This document shows, piece after piece, positions 25,827-34,250 of a stretch of 64,000 bases of DNA. Within the stretch, counting starts at the first letter, position 1. Each line of letters starts with the position of its first letter. Below the pieces are notes generated by a model. It worked only from the letters and a program-made list of their open reading frames with translations, had not been told where the DNA came from and did not search any database. Source of the DNA: Pseudobdellovibrionaceae bacterium (GTDB lineage: Bacteria; Bdellovibrionota; Bdellovibrionia; Bdellovibrionales; UBA1609). The translations under genes were made by a program, and so were the position numbers. The stretch is taken from the NCBI GenBank assembly GCA_020635055.1, contig JACKAN010000007.1, positions 62,001 through 126,000 of the forward strand, read 5' to 3'.

Positions 25827-27228
25827 AAAATTCGAGGCTCCTACAATGAAAGAAGCCATTAAAATGATAAAAAATCAGCTGGGACCCGAAGCTATTATTT
25901 TATCAGCAAAAGACATTAACAAAGGTTTTGGTTTAGCTGGAAGAAGGAGTGTCGAAGTGACAGCCGCTGTATCGGAAACTATGTTAAGAAAAAAGCAAAT
26001 GGCTGAAAGAAAATTAAACGAGCAAAACAAAAATAGATATCAGCAAATTCCAGCTGCACAACAAAAAGAATTTATAGATAAAGTGTTCCAGAAAATTCAG
26101 GTGGAAAGAAAGCCCCCAGCAGTTTTTACCTCAACACCTTATATTGATATTATTGACTCAGAAGATAGCTCCAATTCTTTTGATAATATGGCCCACGAAA
26201 GAATAAAATCAGCGGCCAAAGCCGCCTCACAAGCCGCTGTTTTTATTGAAGACCCACCTAAAATGAAAGTCTCTAAGGTAGTAAAAGAAGAAAGAAACAG
26301 TAGGGACCTAGAGAAAATCTTATCTATGCAGGCAGAAATTAACAAACTTAGGGCTTTAATTTCACAGTTTCAAAAAGTACCACAAACCTTTGTAAACATG
26401 CACCCAGGTGCCAGTGAAGGGATTTCTTATGAGTTAAGTGCTTCCTATGAAAAGTTAAAGAAAGCAGGAATAGATGAGGAGCAAATTGTAAAAATACTAA
26501 AACTTGCACAGCGCTCCTTGAACTCGGATCAAATTAAAAAAACAGCTTATGTCGATGCCTGGGTTGCAAAATACATTTTAGAGAACGTACAAATAGTCAC
26601 TGACAGTGAAACTACTAAATATCATGCTTTTGTAGGACCATCGGGACATGGGAAGACTTCCTGTCTTGTTAAACTGGCTAGTCACTTGGTGATTTGCAAA
26701 AACAAAAGTGTAGCTATAGTAACATGTGACACACATAAAGTAGGTGCCCATGAACAACTCAGGATATATGCAAAGATTTTGAATGTACCCTTTGTAGTCA
26801 TTAAAAAACCTGAGGAATGGGCAAGAGTAGAATTGGCTCTTAAAAACGTTGATCATGTACTCATTGATTATCCTGGTATGGGATTGCGTTCAGATATTGA
26901 ACAGAACTATTTACTTTCAATGTTGCCACCGGAATCAAATTCGGGACGAGCCATACACTACGTGCTATCCGCTATGACAAAAACCAAAGATGCTTATGAG
27001 GTCTTGAACAGATATGGTGCTGTAGGACCGACAGATATTATTTTTACCAGTTTGGATGAATCCTCACAGCATGGAATTATATTTACTCTCCAACAAAAAT
27101 TTCAATTGCCCCTGCACTCATTTGGTATTGGTCCAAAAATCCCAGAGGATTTTGAAGCAGCGACTAAAGAGAGAGTCGTTGATTTAATTTTTAAACTAAC
27201 AAAACTTAAAGAAAGAGGTCTTAGATGA
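25816..27228 (+). CDS. flhF: flagellar placement GTPase FlhF
   Basis: 470 residues from ATG 25816 inside flhA. The opening MQVKKFEAPTMKEAIKMIKNQLGPEAIILS is typical. A linker leads to the SRP-type G domain: P-loop GPSGHGKTS near residue 273, CDTHKVGAHEQLRIYAK. The third motif is DYPGM where SRP GTPases have DTAGR, and the fourth is TSLDE instead of TKLDE. The altered G motifs suggest changed nucleotide handling. FlhF recruits the first flagellar structures to the cell pole. Confidence 0.93.
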   Translation: MQVKKFEAPTMKEAIKMIKNQLGPEAIILSAKDINKGFGLAGRRSVEVTAAVSETMLRKKQMAERKLNEQNKNRYQQIPAAQQKEFIDKVFQKIQVERKPPAVFTSTPYIDIIDSEDSSNSFDNMAHERIKSAAKAASQAAVFIEDPPKMKVSKVVKEERNSRDLEKILSMQAEINKLRALISQFQKVPQTFVNMHPGASEGISYELSASYEKLKKAGIDEEQIVKILKLAQRSLNSDQIKKTAYVDAWVAKYILENVQIVTDSETTKYHAFVGPSGHGKTSCLVKLASHLVICKNKSVAIVTCDTHKVGAHEQLRIYAKILNVPFVVIKKPEEWARVELALKNVDHVLIDYPGMGLRSDIEQNYLLSMLPPESNSGRAIHYVLSAMTKTKDAYEVLNRYGAVGPTDIIFTSLDESSQHGIIFTLQQKFQLPLHSFGIGPKIPEDFEAATKERVVDLIFKLTKLKERGLR

Positions 27229-28046
27229 ATTATAATCACAAATTTACAAAAACTATCAGTGTGACTTCGGGTAAGGGTGGAGTGGGAAAGACAAGTTTTG
27301 TTTGTAATGTAGCGGCTTATCTTGCGGGACAGGGACAGAATGTTTTAATTTTAGATGGTGACTTAGGCATGGCCAATGTGGATGTGTTTTTTGGTATACG
27401 ACCCAAAGCTTATATAGATGAAGTGTTAAGAGGAGAAAAGTTATTAGAGGAAGCTGTATTTAGTATTGAGCCAAATATTGATCTTATTCCTGGTGGTAGT
27501 GGGATTTATGAACTGCAAAATATTAATATATTTCAAAAGAAAATTTTGTTAGATCAAGTCAGTCAACTTGAGAACAAATATGATTACTTGTTAATTGATA
27601 CAGCGCCAGGAATTGCCGACAACGTTTTGTATTTAAACACAGCCGTGCAAGAAATAATGGTTATTTTAACTCCCGATCCTGCAAGCTTAACAGATGCCTA
27701 TGCTTTAATTAAAGTTCTAAATTTGCGCTATAAAGAAAATAAATTTTCAATAGTTTGCAACATGGTACAAGATGAGCATGAAGCCCTAAAGATTTACAAA
27801 CGCTTAAGCGATGTGTGTGAGCGCTTTTTATGTGTGAGTTTAGATTATCAAGGCTATATACCTTTGGACCAGAAACTGAGGGAGGCAACAAAGTCACAAC
27901 AGTTAATTGTAGATATTAATCCTCGCTCTCCGTCCAGTATTGCAATACAAAATATAGTAAGAAAAATTAATAATTTTGGACACTTAGCTGCTCCTAAAGG
28001 AAGTATGCAGTTCTTCTTTGAGCAGTTGGTAAGTACAGCATGTTAA
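27225..28046 (+). CDS. flhG: flagellar number regulator FlhG (MinD-like ATPase)
   Basis: 273 residues, ATG overlapping the flhF stop by four bases. The deviant Walker A SGKGGVGKTSF near residue 15, DGDLGMANVDVFFG, LIDTAPGI and PDPASLTDAYALIK are the FlhG/FleN/YlxH signature. It limits flagellar number together with FlhF. Confidence 0.95.
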   Translation: MNYNHKFTKTISVTSGKGGVGKTSFVCNVAAYLAGQGQNVLILDGDLGMANVDVFFGIRPKAYIDEVLRGEKLLEEAVFSIEPNIDLIPGGSGIYELQNINIFQKKILLDQVSQLENKYDYLLIDTAPGIADNVLYLNTAVQEIMVILTPDPASLTDAYALIKVLNLRYKENKFSIVCNMVQDEHEALKIYKRLSDVCERFLCVSLDYQGYIPLDQKLREATKSQQLIVDINPRSPSSIAIQNIVRKINNFGHLAAPKGSMQFFFEQLVSTAC

Positions 28047-28092
28047 AGAATAGGACTTTAAGGGTATATATCAATTTGATAGGATATAACTA

Positions 28093-28875
28093 ATGGGTGG
28101 TACAATTATGGCAGATAAAAGTAGTAATCTGTTAAGAAAATATAAGGAAGAACCAAATAAGCTGACGCCTGCACAGAAGGATAAGCTAATTATGGAATAT
28201 GCTCCTTTAATTAAGTTTATTGCACAAAAAATTGCAATTCGCTTACCTTCCAATATCGAGTTGGATGATTTGATATCCAGTGGGGTCATCGGCTTAATGG
28301 ATGCCATAGAAAAATATGATCCCACTAGAGATAACAAATTTAAAACTTATGCTGAGTTTAGAATTCGTGGTTCTATTCTTGACGAGTTAAGAGCGCAAGA
28401 TTGGGTACCACGTTCTGTTCGTGATAAAGCAAAAATGTTAGATCGCACGCTTATCCAATTAGAAGCGGAATTAGGTAGAAACGCTACTGATGAAGAGATT
28501 GCCGAAAAGCTTGAAATGTCTATTGAAGAATTTTATAATCTTGTCAATCAAGTAAAACCAGTGAGCGTATTGTCTATTGATGAGCAGGCCACTTTTAGTA
28601 GCGTTGATAAGCAATCCATTCTTAATTTGTTAGAGGGCTGCAAATTTAATAACCCTTTCAATGAACTGAATTTAAAAACAGTTAAAGACATTGTGACTCA
28701 ATCTATTGAAGACCTTCCGGAGAGACAGCGCTTGGTTTTATCTTTGTATTATTATGAAGATTTAAACCTAAAAGAAATTGGCAGAATTTTGCGTGTAACA
28801 GAAAGTCGTGTTTCACAATTGCATGCACAAGCGATTTCTAGATTGCGGGCTAAGTTGTCCACTCACTTTAATTAA
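28093..28875 (+). CDS. fliA: flagellar sigma factor FliA (sigma-28)
   Basis: 260 residues from ATG 28093 (AGGAT at 28080); ATG 28108 is an alternative. Sigma regions 2 (LPSNIELDDLISSGVIGLMDAIEKYDP, FKTYAEFRIRGSILDELRAQDWVPRSVR), 3 and 4 (DLPERQRLVLSLYYYEDLNLKEIG, TESRVSQLHAQAISRLR) match FliA/WhiG. It transcribes late flagellar genes after hook completion. It closes the operon. Confidence 0.94.
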   Translation: MGGTIMADKSSNLLRKYKEEPNKLTPAQKDKLIMEYAPLIKFIAQKIAIRLPSNIELDDLISSGVIGLMDAIEKYDPTRDNKFKTYAEFRIRGSILDELRAQDWVPRSVRDKAKMLDRTLIQLEAELGRNATDEEIAEKLEMSIEEFYNLVNQVKPVSVLSIDEQATFSSVDKQSILNLLEGCKFNNPFNELNLKTVKDIVTQSIEDLPERQRLVLSLYYYEDLNLKEIGRILRVTESRVSQLHAQAISRLRAKLSTHFN

Positions 28876-29178
28876 GGCTCTTTTTGAAATAATGATACTT
28901 AAGTTAACTTCTTTGTTTACTTTTCTTAAGCATTGAATGAAGATTTTACTTGTCAAAGACACTTAGTTTACAAAGTGAAAACTACAAATTTACATTTATG
29001 TTTCAATAATAGTATATAATGTCACACTATTCCTTAGCCTGCGGCCCAGTTGAAGGAAGTCCAGTTGAAGGAAGTCCAGATGAAGGAAGTGTTAAGTAGC
29101 AAAAGAGTTTCAAGCTTAGAAGCTTAGGTATAATGAGATTAATTTATTTTAAGTAAATATTTTTCTAGGAGGACGCCA
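28876..29178. other. intergenic region after fliA
   Basis: 303 AT-rich bases. It contains the 15-bp triplicate at 29046-29090 and, just before the next gene, AGGAGG. I see no terminator with a T run behind fliA. Confidence 0.5.
29046..29090. repeat. three tandem 15-bp repeats CCAG(T/A)TGAAGGAAGT
   Basis: Copies at 29046-29060, 29061-29075 and 29076-29090; the third differs by one base. They lie about 90 bases upstream of the DUF2252 gene. Each unit contains GAAGGAAG, which resembles ribosome-site sequence, but no start codon follows at a suitable distance. Confidence 0.93.
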
Positions 29179-30477
29179 GTGAAAGTTAAAATTATTTTTT
29201 CTTCACAAATCATATTTAAACGAATTTTAACTTCTCTTGATTCATTACTTTTTACGATTCTTTTGCTATTCTTTTTTTCGGCTAATACCAACGCGAAGGA
29301 GCTGAGCTGTCCAATTCAAAGTCAGGGTGAAGCTGTGCTCACAAAAATTCAATCTCTTCCCCCTCAAATAGATATATTAGATCAAAAAATTATAAGCCTT
29401 CTAGATGGAAACAGTCCTTTTATGTTTTTTAGGAGCTTCGTTGCCTACTATTATTTAACAGCCAAGGAAATGCTTTCTACAAAAGAATTAGATATGCCCC
29501 AGTATTTTTATGATGAATCAAGTTCTCAGGACTACTGGGGATGGTGTGCAGGAGATGCTCATCCCGATAACTTTGGAGCTATGTTTATCACTGGAACTAA
29601 TAAACCTGTTTTTACAATTAATGACCCCGATGATGCAGGCTACTGCCCACTCTCTTTAGATATCCTTAGGTTTTTAACAGGTGTACTTTTGTACGAAGAA
29701 GATTACAACTTAGTTCCTGTGCTGGAGTCTTACCAGAGTGGGGTTTTAGGAAAATACAGAGAGTTTTCAAAACCTGTAAATAAATTGTTAAAAAAAGCCT
29801 ATGAAAAAGGGACAGAACTTAAAGATGGAGATTTTAAAAATGGCGATCCTAAGAGTCGTCGGCTCGAGCGAAATCTAGACGACTTTGTAGTATCTGAAAT
29901 ATCACATTTGGAAAAACAAGACCTCATAGCATTTGTGGAATCAAAACTTTCGGCAAAAGCTACGCTTTTGGATGCTATTAAATTCTACAAAACTGATGGA
30001 GGTTCGGGAGGCTTATATCGCTATAAGCTTTTGTTAGATCTAGAGCAGAAACCATTCATCATTGAACTCAAAGCCATTGACTCACCTGGCGTGGTCGGCT
30101 TTAGTGAAAATCAACTGGAAGCCGTGGACCGTTTTACTACAACTTTTACTATGGAATATGGAGCTCTTCCTCAATTTCCATATTCAGTTCACGAAATTGA
30201 GCCAAATACAAACTTAGAGTTTCATAAAATATATGTTCGCCCACGCTGGAGTGGAAATCAAAAAATTTCTTTGGAAGACTTTTCTGGTAAGCCTGATTCA
30301 ATTTCTGATATCATAAAGGATGAAGCTTATGTGTTGGGTCTTCTTCATGGACGATCTCCAAATGATAAATATAAAACGGCTGTGGAAAATCTTGATGTTA
30401 AAGCTTGGATCCACTGGAGTAAAAGTCTGTCTAAGAAATTAAAAAATGATTATCTTTCATTAAGAAGTTGTCGGTAA
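29179..30477 (+). CDS. exported DUF2252-family protein
   Basis: 432 residues, GTG start behind AGGAGG. Hydrophobic N terminus (SLLFTILLLFFFSANTNAKE) reads as a signal peptide. The kinase-like DUF2252 hallmark GWCAGDAHPDNFGAMFI is present, with NDPDDAGYCPLSLDILRF, FIIELKAID and VRPRWSG-type segments. DUF2252 resembles aminoglycoside-phosphotransferase-like kinase folds, but no activity is established. Export of such a protein is curious, since ATP is absent from the periplasm. Confidence 0.85.
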   Translation: MKVKIIFSSQIIFKRILTSLDSLLFTILLLFFFSANTNAKELSCPIQSQGEAVLTKIQSLPPQIDILDQKIISLLDGNSPFMFFRSFVAYYYLTAKEMLSTKELDMPQYFYDESSSQDYWGWCAGDAHPDNFGAMFITGTNKPVFTINDPDDAGYCPLSLDILRFLTGVLLYEEDYNLVPVLESYQSGVLGKYREFSKPVNKLLKKAYEKGTELKDGDFKNGDPKSRRLERNLDDFVVSEISHLEKQDLIAFVESKLSAKATLLDAIKFYKTDGGSGGLYRYKLLLDLEQKPFIIELKAIDSPGVVGFSENQLEAVDRFTTTFTMEYGALPQFPYSVHEIEPNTNLEFHKIYVRPRWSGNQKISLEDFSGKPDSISDIIKDEAYVLGLLHGRSPNDKYKTAVENLDVKAWIHWSKSLSKKLKNDYLSLRSCR

Positions 30478-30517
30478 GTTTACTGCTTGAAATTATTATG
30501 CTGGGACGAAAATTTAA

Positions 30518-31531
30518 TTAACTGAGTTGCATTTCTTTTTTAATTTTTTCGATCAATCGAGTTTCCATTTGTCTAACGGCTTCTCTGGTGATGCCGTATT
30601 TGTCTCCAATTTCTTGTAAGGTAAGTGGGGATTCAGAAAGCAGTCGATTTTCTAAAAGGTAAGTTTCTTTATCGTTAAGTTGAGGGCGGATGTTATCTAT
30701 ATTTTCTGTGAGTATTTGAATTTCTTCTTGTAGACCTAATTCATCATCTAGAGCCACTTCGTATTGATCTCTTTGTAGGTCTATCATGGTAGAGGTATCG
30801 CTATCGCCAATGGGTTGATCCAAGCTAACATCTCTACCAGACATTCTTTGGGTCATAATTTTTACTTCTTCTTCTGGAATGTCCAAGCGTCCACTCAATT
30901 GTTTGATGCTAGTATCAAATCCTAAATTTTCAAGTTCTCGCTTTTGTTTTTGTAATTGATAAAAAAGTTTTCTTTGATTCTGAGTTGTGCCTATGCGGAC
31001 CAATGAATATTGCTTCATTAAAAAATCTTGAATGTATCCACGAATCCACCAAACCGCATAGGAAATAAGTTTGACTCCCTTGTATGGGTTGAACTCACGA
31101 ACAGCATGCATAAGACCAATATTGCCTTCTTGGATGAGATCGATCATCTTTGCGCCAAATTTAGAATATTCTGCAGCAATCTTTACAACAAAGCGAAGAT
31201 TTGATGTGACAAGAATTTCGGCAGCACTCGGGTCTTTTTTTTCAAAATAGAGCTTAGCCCATTTTTGTTCTTCTTCTTTAGATAAAAGCGGGTATTTCCT
31301 GATTTCAGCTAAATATTTGGATACCGGATCGGAAGAAGTAAGTGCCTTGGTCTCGGTGGACTCCTTATTTAAATAGTCTAACTTTAAATTGGGTGAAGCT
31401 AACTTATGTGCTTTTTTAGTTTTTTTGATAGTAGATTTTTCGGTTATCTTTTTAGAAGGTTTTTTAGTTTGTTTTTTAACAACTTTTTTAGAAGATTTTT
31501 TTTTGCTTAATGTTTTCTTTTTCGTAGCCAT
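30518..31531 (-). CDS. RpoH-type heat-shock sigma factor with lysine-rich N-terminal arm
   Basis: 337 residues, ATG 31531 behind AAGG. Residues 1-45 are dominated by lysine (TKKKTLSKKKSSKKVVKKQT and on). The sigma core starts near residue 66: DPVSKYLAEIRKYPLLSKEEE, region 2 (LRFVVKIAAEYSKF, DLIQEGNIGLMHAVREF, ISYAVWWIRGYIQDFL), the RpoH box-like QRKLFYQLQ, region 3, and region 4 (LQEIGDKYGITREAVRQMETR). The RpoH box and the order of regions fit sigma-32. The basic arm is not part of normal RpoH and resembles the arm of the GroES-domain protein at 319-1065. Confidence 0.88.
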   Translation of the reverse strand: MATKKKTLSKKKSSKKVVKKQTKKPSKKITEKSTIKKTKKAHKLASPNLKLDYLNKESTETKALTSSDPVSKYLAEIRKYPLLSKEEEQKWAKLYFEKKDPSAAEILVTSNLRFVVKIAAEYSKFGAKMIDLIQEGNIGLMHAVREFNPYKGVKLISYAVWWIRGYIQDFLMKQYSLVRIGTTQNQRKLFYQLQKQKRELENLGFDTSIKQLSGRLDIPEEEVKIMTQRMSGRDVSLDQPIGDSDTSTMIDLQRDQYEVALDDELGLQEEIQILTENIDNIRPQLNDKETYLLENRLLSESPLTLQEIGDKYGITREAVRQMETRLIEKIKKEMQLS

Positions 31532-31548
31532 TGTTTGGAGCCTTAGAC

Positions 31549-31854
31549 TCAGCTCAGTGCTTCGTCTATTTTTTTTATGAGGGTTTTTTCGACTAGACCT
31601 TTTACTAAAGCTAGATGAAAGGGTAGGTCCACAATAATTTCGACCTCTGAGCCTTGAGAGGTGCTTTTCACCGACATATCGGCTTTAAATTGGCTGCCCT
31701 TTGCCTGACCAGTTAAATTGGAATCGTTAAAGTCACAGCTGTACTTGGGATCGAGTTTGCGTAGGTCACTGTCATTATTAAGTAATTTTGTAACTAAATG
31801 GAAAGTTTCTTGTGCGCTAAGGGAGCTTGTTTTTTTTATACTTACTTTAGGCAT
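31549..31854 (-). CDS. polyhydroxyalkanoate-system-type small protein
   Basis: 101 residues from ATG 31854; a longer start at 31899 would overlap the aspS leader. Sequence such as SAQETFHLVTKLLNNDSDLRK, TGQAKGSQFKADMSV and LPFHLALVKGLVEKTLIKKIDEAL fits the family described as polyhydroxyalkanoic acid system protein (PHA granule region). No PHA synthase is visible nearby. It lies 18 bases upstream of the sigma factor gene, so both probably share a transcript. Confidence 0.65.
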   Translation of the reverse strand: MPKVSIKKTSSLSAQETFHLVTKLLNNDSDLRKLDPKYSCDFNDSNLTGQAKGSQFKADMSVKSTSQGSEVEIIVDLPFHLALVKGLVEKTLIKKIDEALS

Positions 31855-31936
31855 TCCAAAAACATAGACCTTTACAGTTCTCTTGTCTATGAGATACATT
31901 ATTCAAAAATTTCTTAATCAAAAAACGGAAAAATTT

Positions 31937-33718
31937 ATGCAGTTTGTAAAAAATTTAAAAAGAACACACTATTGCGGTGAATTAACAAAGTCCCATGAAA
32001 ATCAAGAAGTGATCCTTATGGGTTGGGTCAACGGGCGCCGTGACCATGGGGGTTTAATATTTTTAGATTTGCGTGACCGGGAGGGTCTAGTGCAGGTTGT
32101 AATCGACCCTAATAATGAACATTGCAAAACTGCAAAAAATGTCCGTGGTGAATTTGTTTTAGCTATTTTGGGGAAGGTGAGAGCTCGGCCCAAGGGAATG
32201 CAAAATTCAAATTTACGAACAGGTGAGATTGAAGTTGAAGCCCAGAGATTTGAGATCCTTTCAGAAGCGGAAACTCCACCTTTTCAGATTGATGACGATA
32301 AGGTCCAAGAAAATTTGCGCTTGAAGTATCGCTACCTAGACCTAAGGTCCTTAAAACAACAGAAATATTTGAAGATGCGCCATGAAGTTATGCAAGTTGT
32401 TAGAAAAAATTTAACTGATTTTGGTTTTTGGGAAGTCGAAACTCCTATTTTATACAAAAGTACTCCCGAGGGGGCACGAGATTATTTGGTGCCATCGCGC
32501 GTTCACCCCGGAAATTTTTATGCCCTCCCACAGAGTCCACAAACTTTAAAACAACTTCTTATGATTAGTGGGTTTGATAAGTATTTTCAGATTGCAAGAT
32601 GTTTTAGGGATGAGGACCTAAGAGCGGATCGCCAACCGGAATTCTCGCAAATCGATTTGGAAATGAGCTTTATTGATCAAGATGATATTATGAATTTGAC
32701 GAATAAGATTCTTGCCAACATTTGGAAACAATTTAAAAAAGTCGATATTGGGACTATACCGGTGATGTCGTTTTTAGAAGCTATGAGTCGTTATGGTTCT
32801 GATAAACCCGACTTACGAATTGCTTGGGAACTTAAAGATTTAAACTCTGAATTAGAAAATTCTGGATTTAAAGTTTTTGATGATGTGATCGCTCGTGGAG
32901 ATTGTATTAAGGCACTAGCCGTGCCGGGTATTGGTGATTATTCACGTTCTCATTTTGACAAGTTGACAGCAATGGCAAAGCAAATGGGAGCGAAGGGTTT
33001 AGTTTGGATTAAACAAGGCAAGGATGGAAGTTTTCAGTCTCCTGTAAGTAAGTTTTTTACAGAGGATAAGTTAAAACAGATTTTCACTTTTTCTGGTGGA
33101 GAAGCAGGTGGCGGAGTTCTTATTGTTGCGGATAGTTTTAATGTGACATGTTCTTCCTTAGGTCACTTACGAGTTCATTTGGCAGCGGAACTCAAAGCCA
33201 TTAATAGATCTGAAGATAAATTCCTATGGGTTACAGATTTCCCACTTTTGGAATATGTTCCAGAGGAAAAGCGCTGGGTAGCTGTGCACCATCCTTTTAC
33301 TGCGCCCAATGATGACCATTTGCATATTTTAGAGAAACAAGAAGAAAGTAATTACTCAACTATAAAAGCCAAAGCCTATGATTTGGTATGCAATGGTTAT
33401 GAAATTGCTGGTGGTAGTATCCGTATACATCAACAAAATGTTCAGAAAATTATCTTTCAAGCTTTAGGATTTAGCGAAGAAGAAGTGCAAAGAAAGTTTG
33501 GTTTCTTCAACGAAGCCCTTTCTTATGGAACTCCTCCCCATGGTGGAATTGCCTGGGGCTTTGATCGCCTGATAATGATTTTGTGTGAAACAGATGCCAT
33601 TAGGGATGTGATTGCTTTTCCTAAAACTACCAAGGCCTATGATTTAATGGCGGAGGCTCCCGGTCTTGTAGATAGAGATCAATTGCTGGAATTGGGTTTA
33701 AGATTAAATACTAAATAA
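31937..33718 (+). CDS. aspS: aspartyl-tRNA synthetase
   Basis: 593 residues from ATG 31937; the frame is open from 31883 but residues RTHYCGEL should lie near the start. The N-terminal anticodon-binding OB domain (RRDHGGLIFLDLRDREGLVQVV), class II motif 1, motif 2 (FRDEDLRADRQPEFSQIDLEMSF) and motif 3 (GIAWGFDRLIMIL) are all present, with the bacterial-type GAD insertion in the middle. Full length for bacterial AspRS. Confidence 0.97.
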   Translation: MQFVKNLKRTHYCGELTKSHENQEVILMGWVNGRRDHGGLIFLDLRDREGLVQVVIDPNNEHCKTAKNVRGEFVLAILGKVRARPKGMQNSNLRTGEIEVEAQRFEILSEAETPPFQIDDDKVQENLRLKYRYLDLRSLKQQKYLKMRHEVMQVVRKNLTDFGFWEVETPILYKSTPEGARDYLVPSRVHPGNFYALPQSPQTLKQLLMISGFDKYFQIARCFRDEDLRADRQPEFSQIDLEMSFIDQDDIMNLTNKILANIWKQFKKVDIGTIPVMSFLEAMSRYGSDKPDLRIAWELKDLNSELENSGFKVFDDVIARGDCIKALAVPGIGDYSRSHFDKLTAMAKQMGAKGLVWIKQGKDGSFQSPVSKFFTEDKLKQIFTFSGGEAGGGVLIVADSFNVTCSSLGHLRVHLAAELKAINRSEDKFLWVTDFPLLEYVPEEKRWVAVHHPFTAPNDDHLHILEKQEESNYSTIKAKAYDLVCNGYEIAGGSIRIHQQNVQKIIFQALGFSEEEVQRKFGFFNEALSYGTPPHGGIAWGFDRLIMILCETDAIRDVIAFPKTTKAYDLMAEAPGLVDRDQLLELGLRLNTK

Positions 33719-33735
33719 ACTCAACTTTTGTCCTG

Positions 33736-33762
33736 TATAATTTTGAAACGCACTTCCGATAA
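33736..33762 (+). promoter_or_regulatory. candidate sigma-28 (FliA) promoter
   Basis: TATA (33736-33739), 15 bases, TCCGATAA (33755-33762). The FliA consensus is TAAA-N15-GCCGATAA; this matches 3 of 4 and 7 of 8 with exact spacing. It sits 30 bases before the TTG of the next gene and just behind aspS. Confidence 0.5.
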
Positions 33763-33791
33763 GTAAGTAAGATTACACATGGAGGTGTAAA

Positions 33792-34250
33792 TTGCAAAAA
33801 ATCAGTGGAATACTGCCCGGTTCGAGTCGTGTGACATCTATGGATGTTTCGAAAGAAGCGGGGACTGTGCGCCCTGGAGCTCCCTCTTTTGGACGTGCCA
33901 TGGGAGAATCGAATTTACAGAAAAACTCAATTATACGTTCAGCTCATCAAGCGATTCAAAAACATAATGAATTGTGGGATAAGCGAACAAAAGATCAGGA
34001 CCAAGTAGAGTCGATTCAAAAAATTGCGGACTCATTTTTTAAAAATAAGGATCAAATATCAAAGGAAAAGGACTTGGTGAATAATATTATGTTTGATCAG
34101 GCACAAGAAGTGGATATTCCACCCTCGGTAGAAATTCCAGAAATCAGCTTGTCAGAGTTTAAAAATGCAAGTGAAAAACCTCGGACAGAAATGACCGAGC
34201 AAGAATTAGAATTACCCGATGTTGGAAGATATATTGATGTTATGGCTTAA
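33792..34250 (+). CDS. small soluble protein of unknown function, possibly motility linked
   Basis: 152 residues, TTG start at 33792 decided by a perfect GGAGGT at 33781-33786. Hydrophilic, no signal peptide, helical in the middle (SIIRSAHQAIQKHNELWDKR). The N terminus KISGILPGSSRVTSMDVS followed by RPGAPSFGR looks like a short conserved head. The possible sigma-28 site upstream suggests late flagellar timing; the function is unknown. Its stop shares a TTAA palindrome with the convergent ATPase gene. Confidence 0.65.
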   Translation: MQKISGILPGSSRVTSMDVSKEAGTVRPGAPSFGRAMGESNLQKNSIIRSAHQAIQKHNELWDKRTKDQDQVESIQKIADSFFKNKDQISKEKDLVNNIMFDQAQEVDIPPSVEIPEISLSEFKNASEKPRTEMTEQELELPDVGRYIDVMA

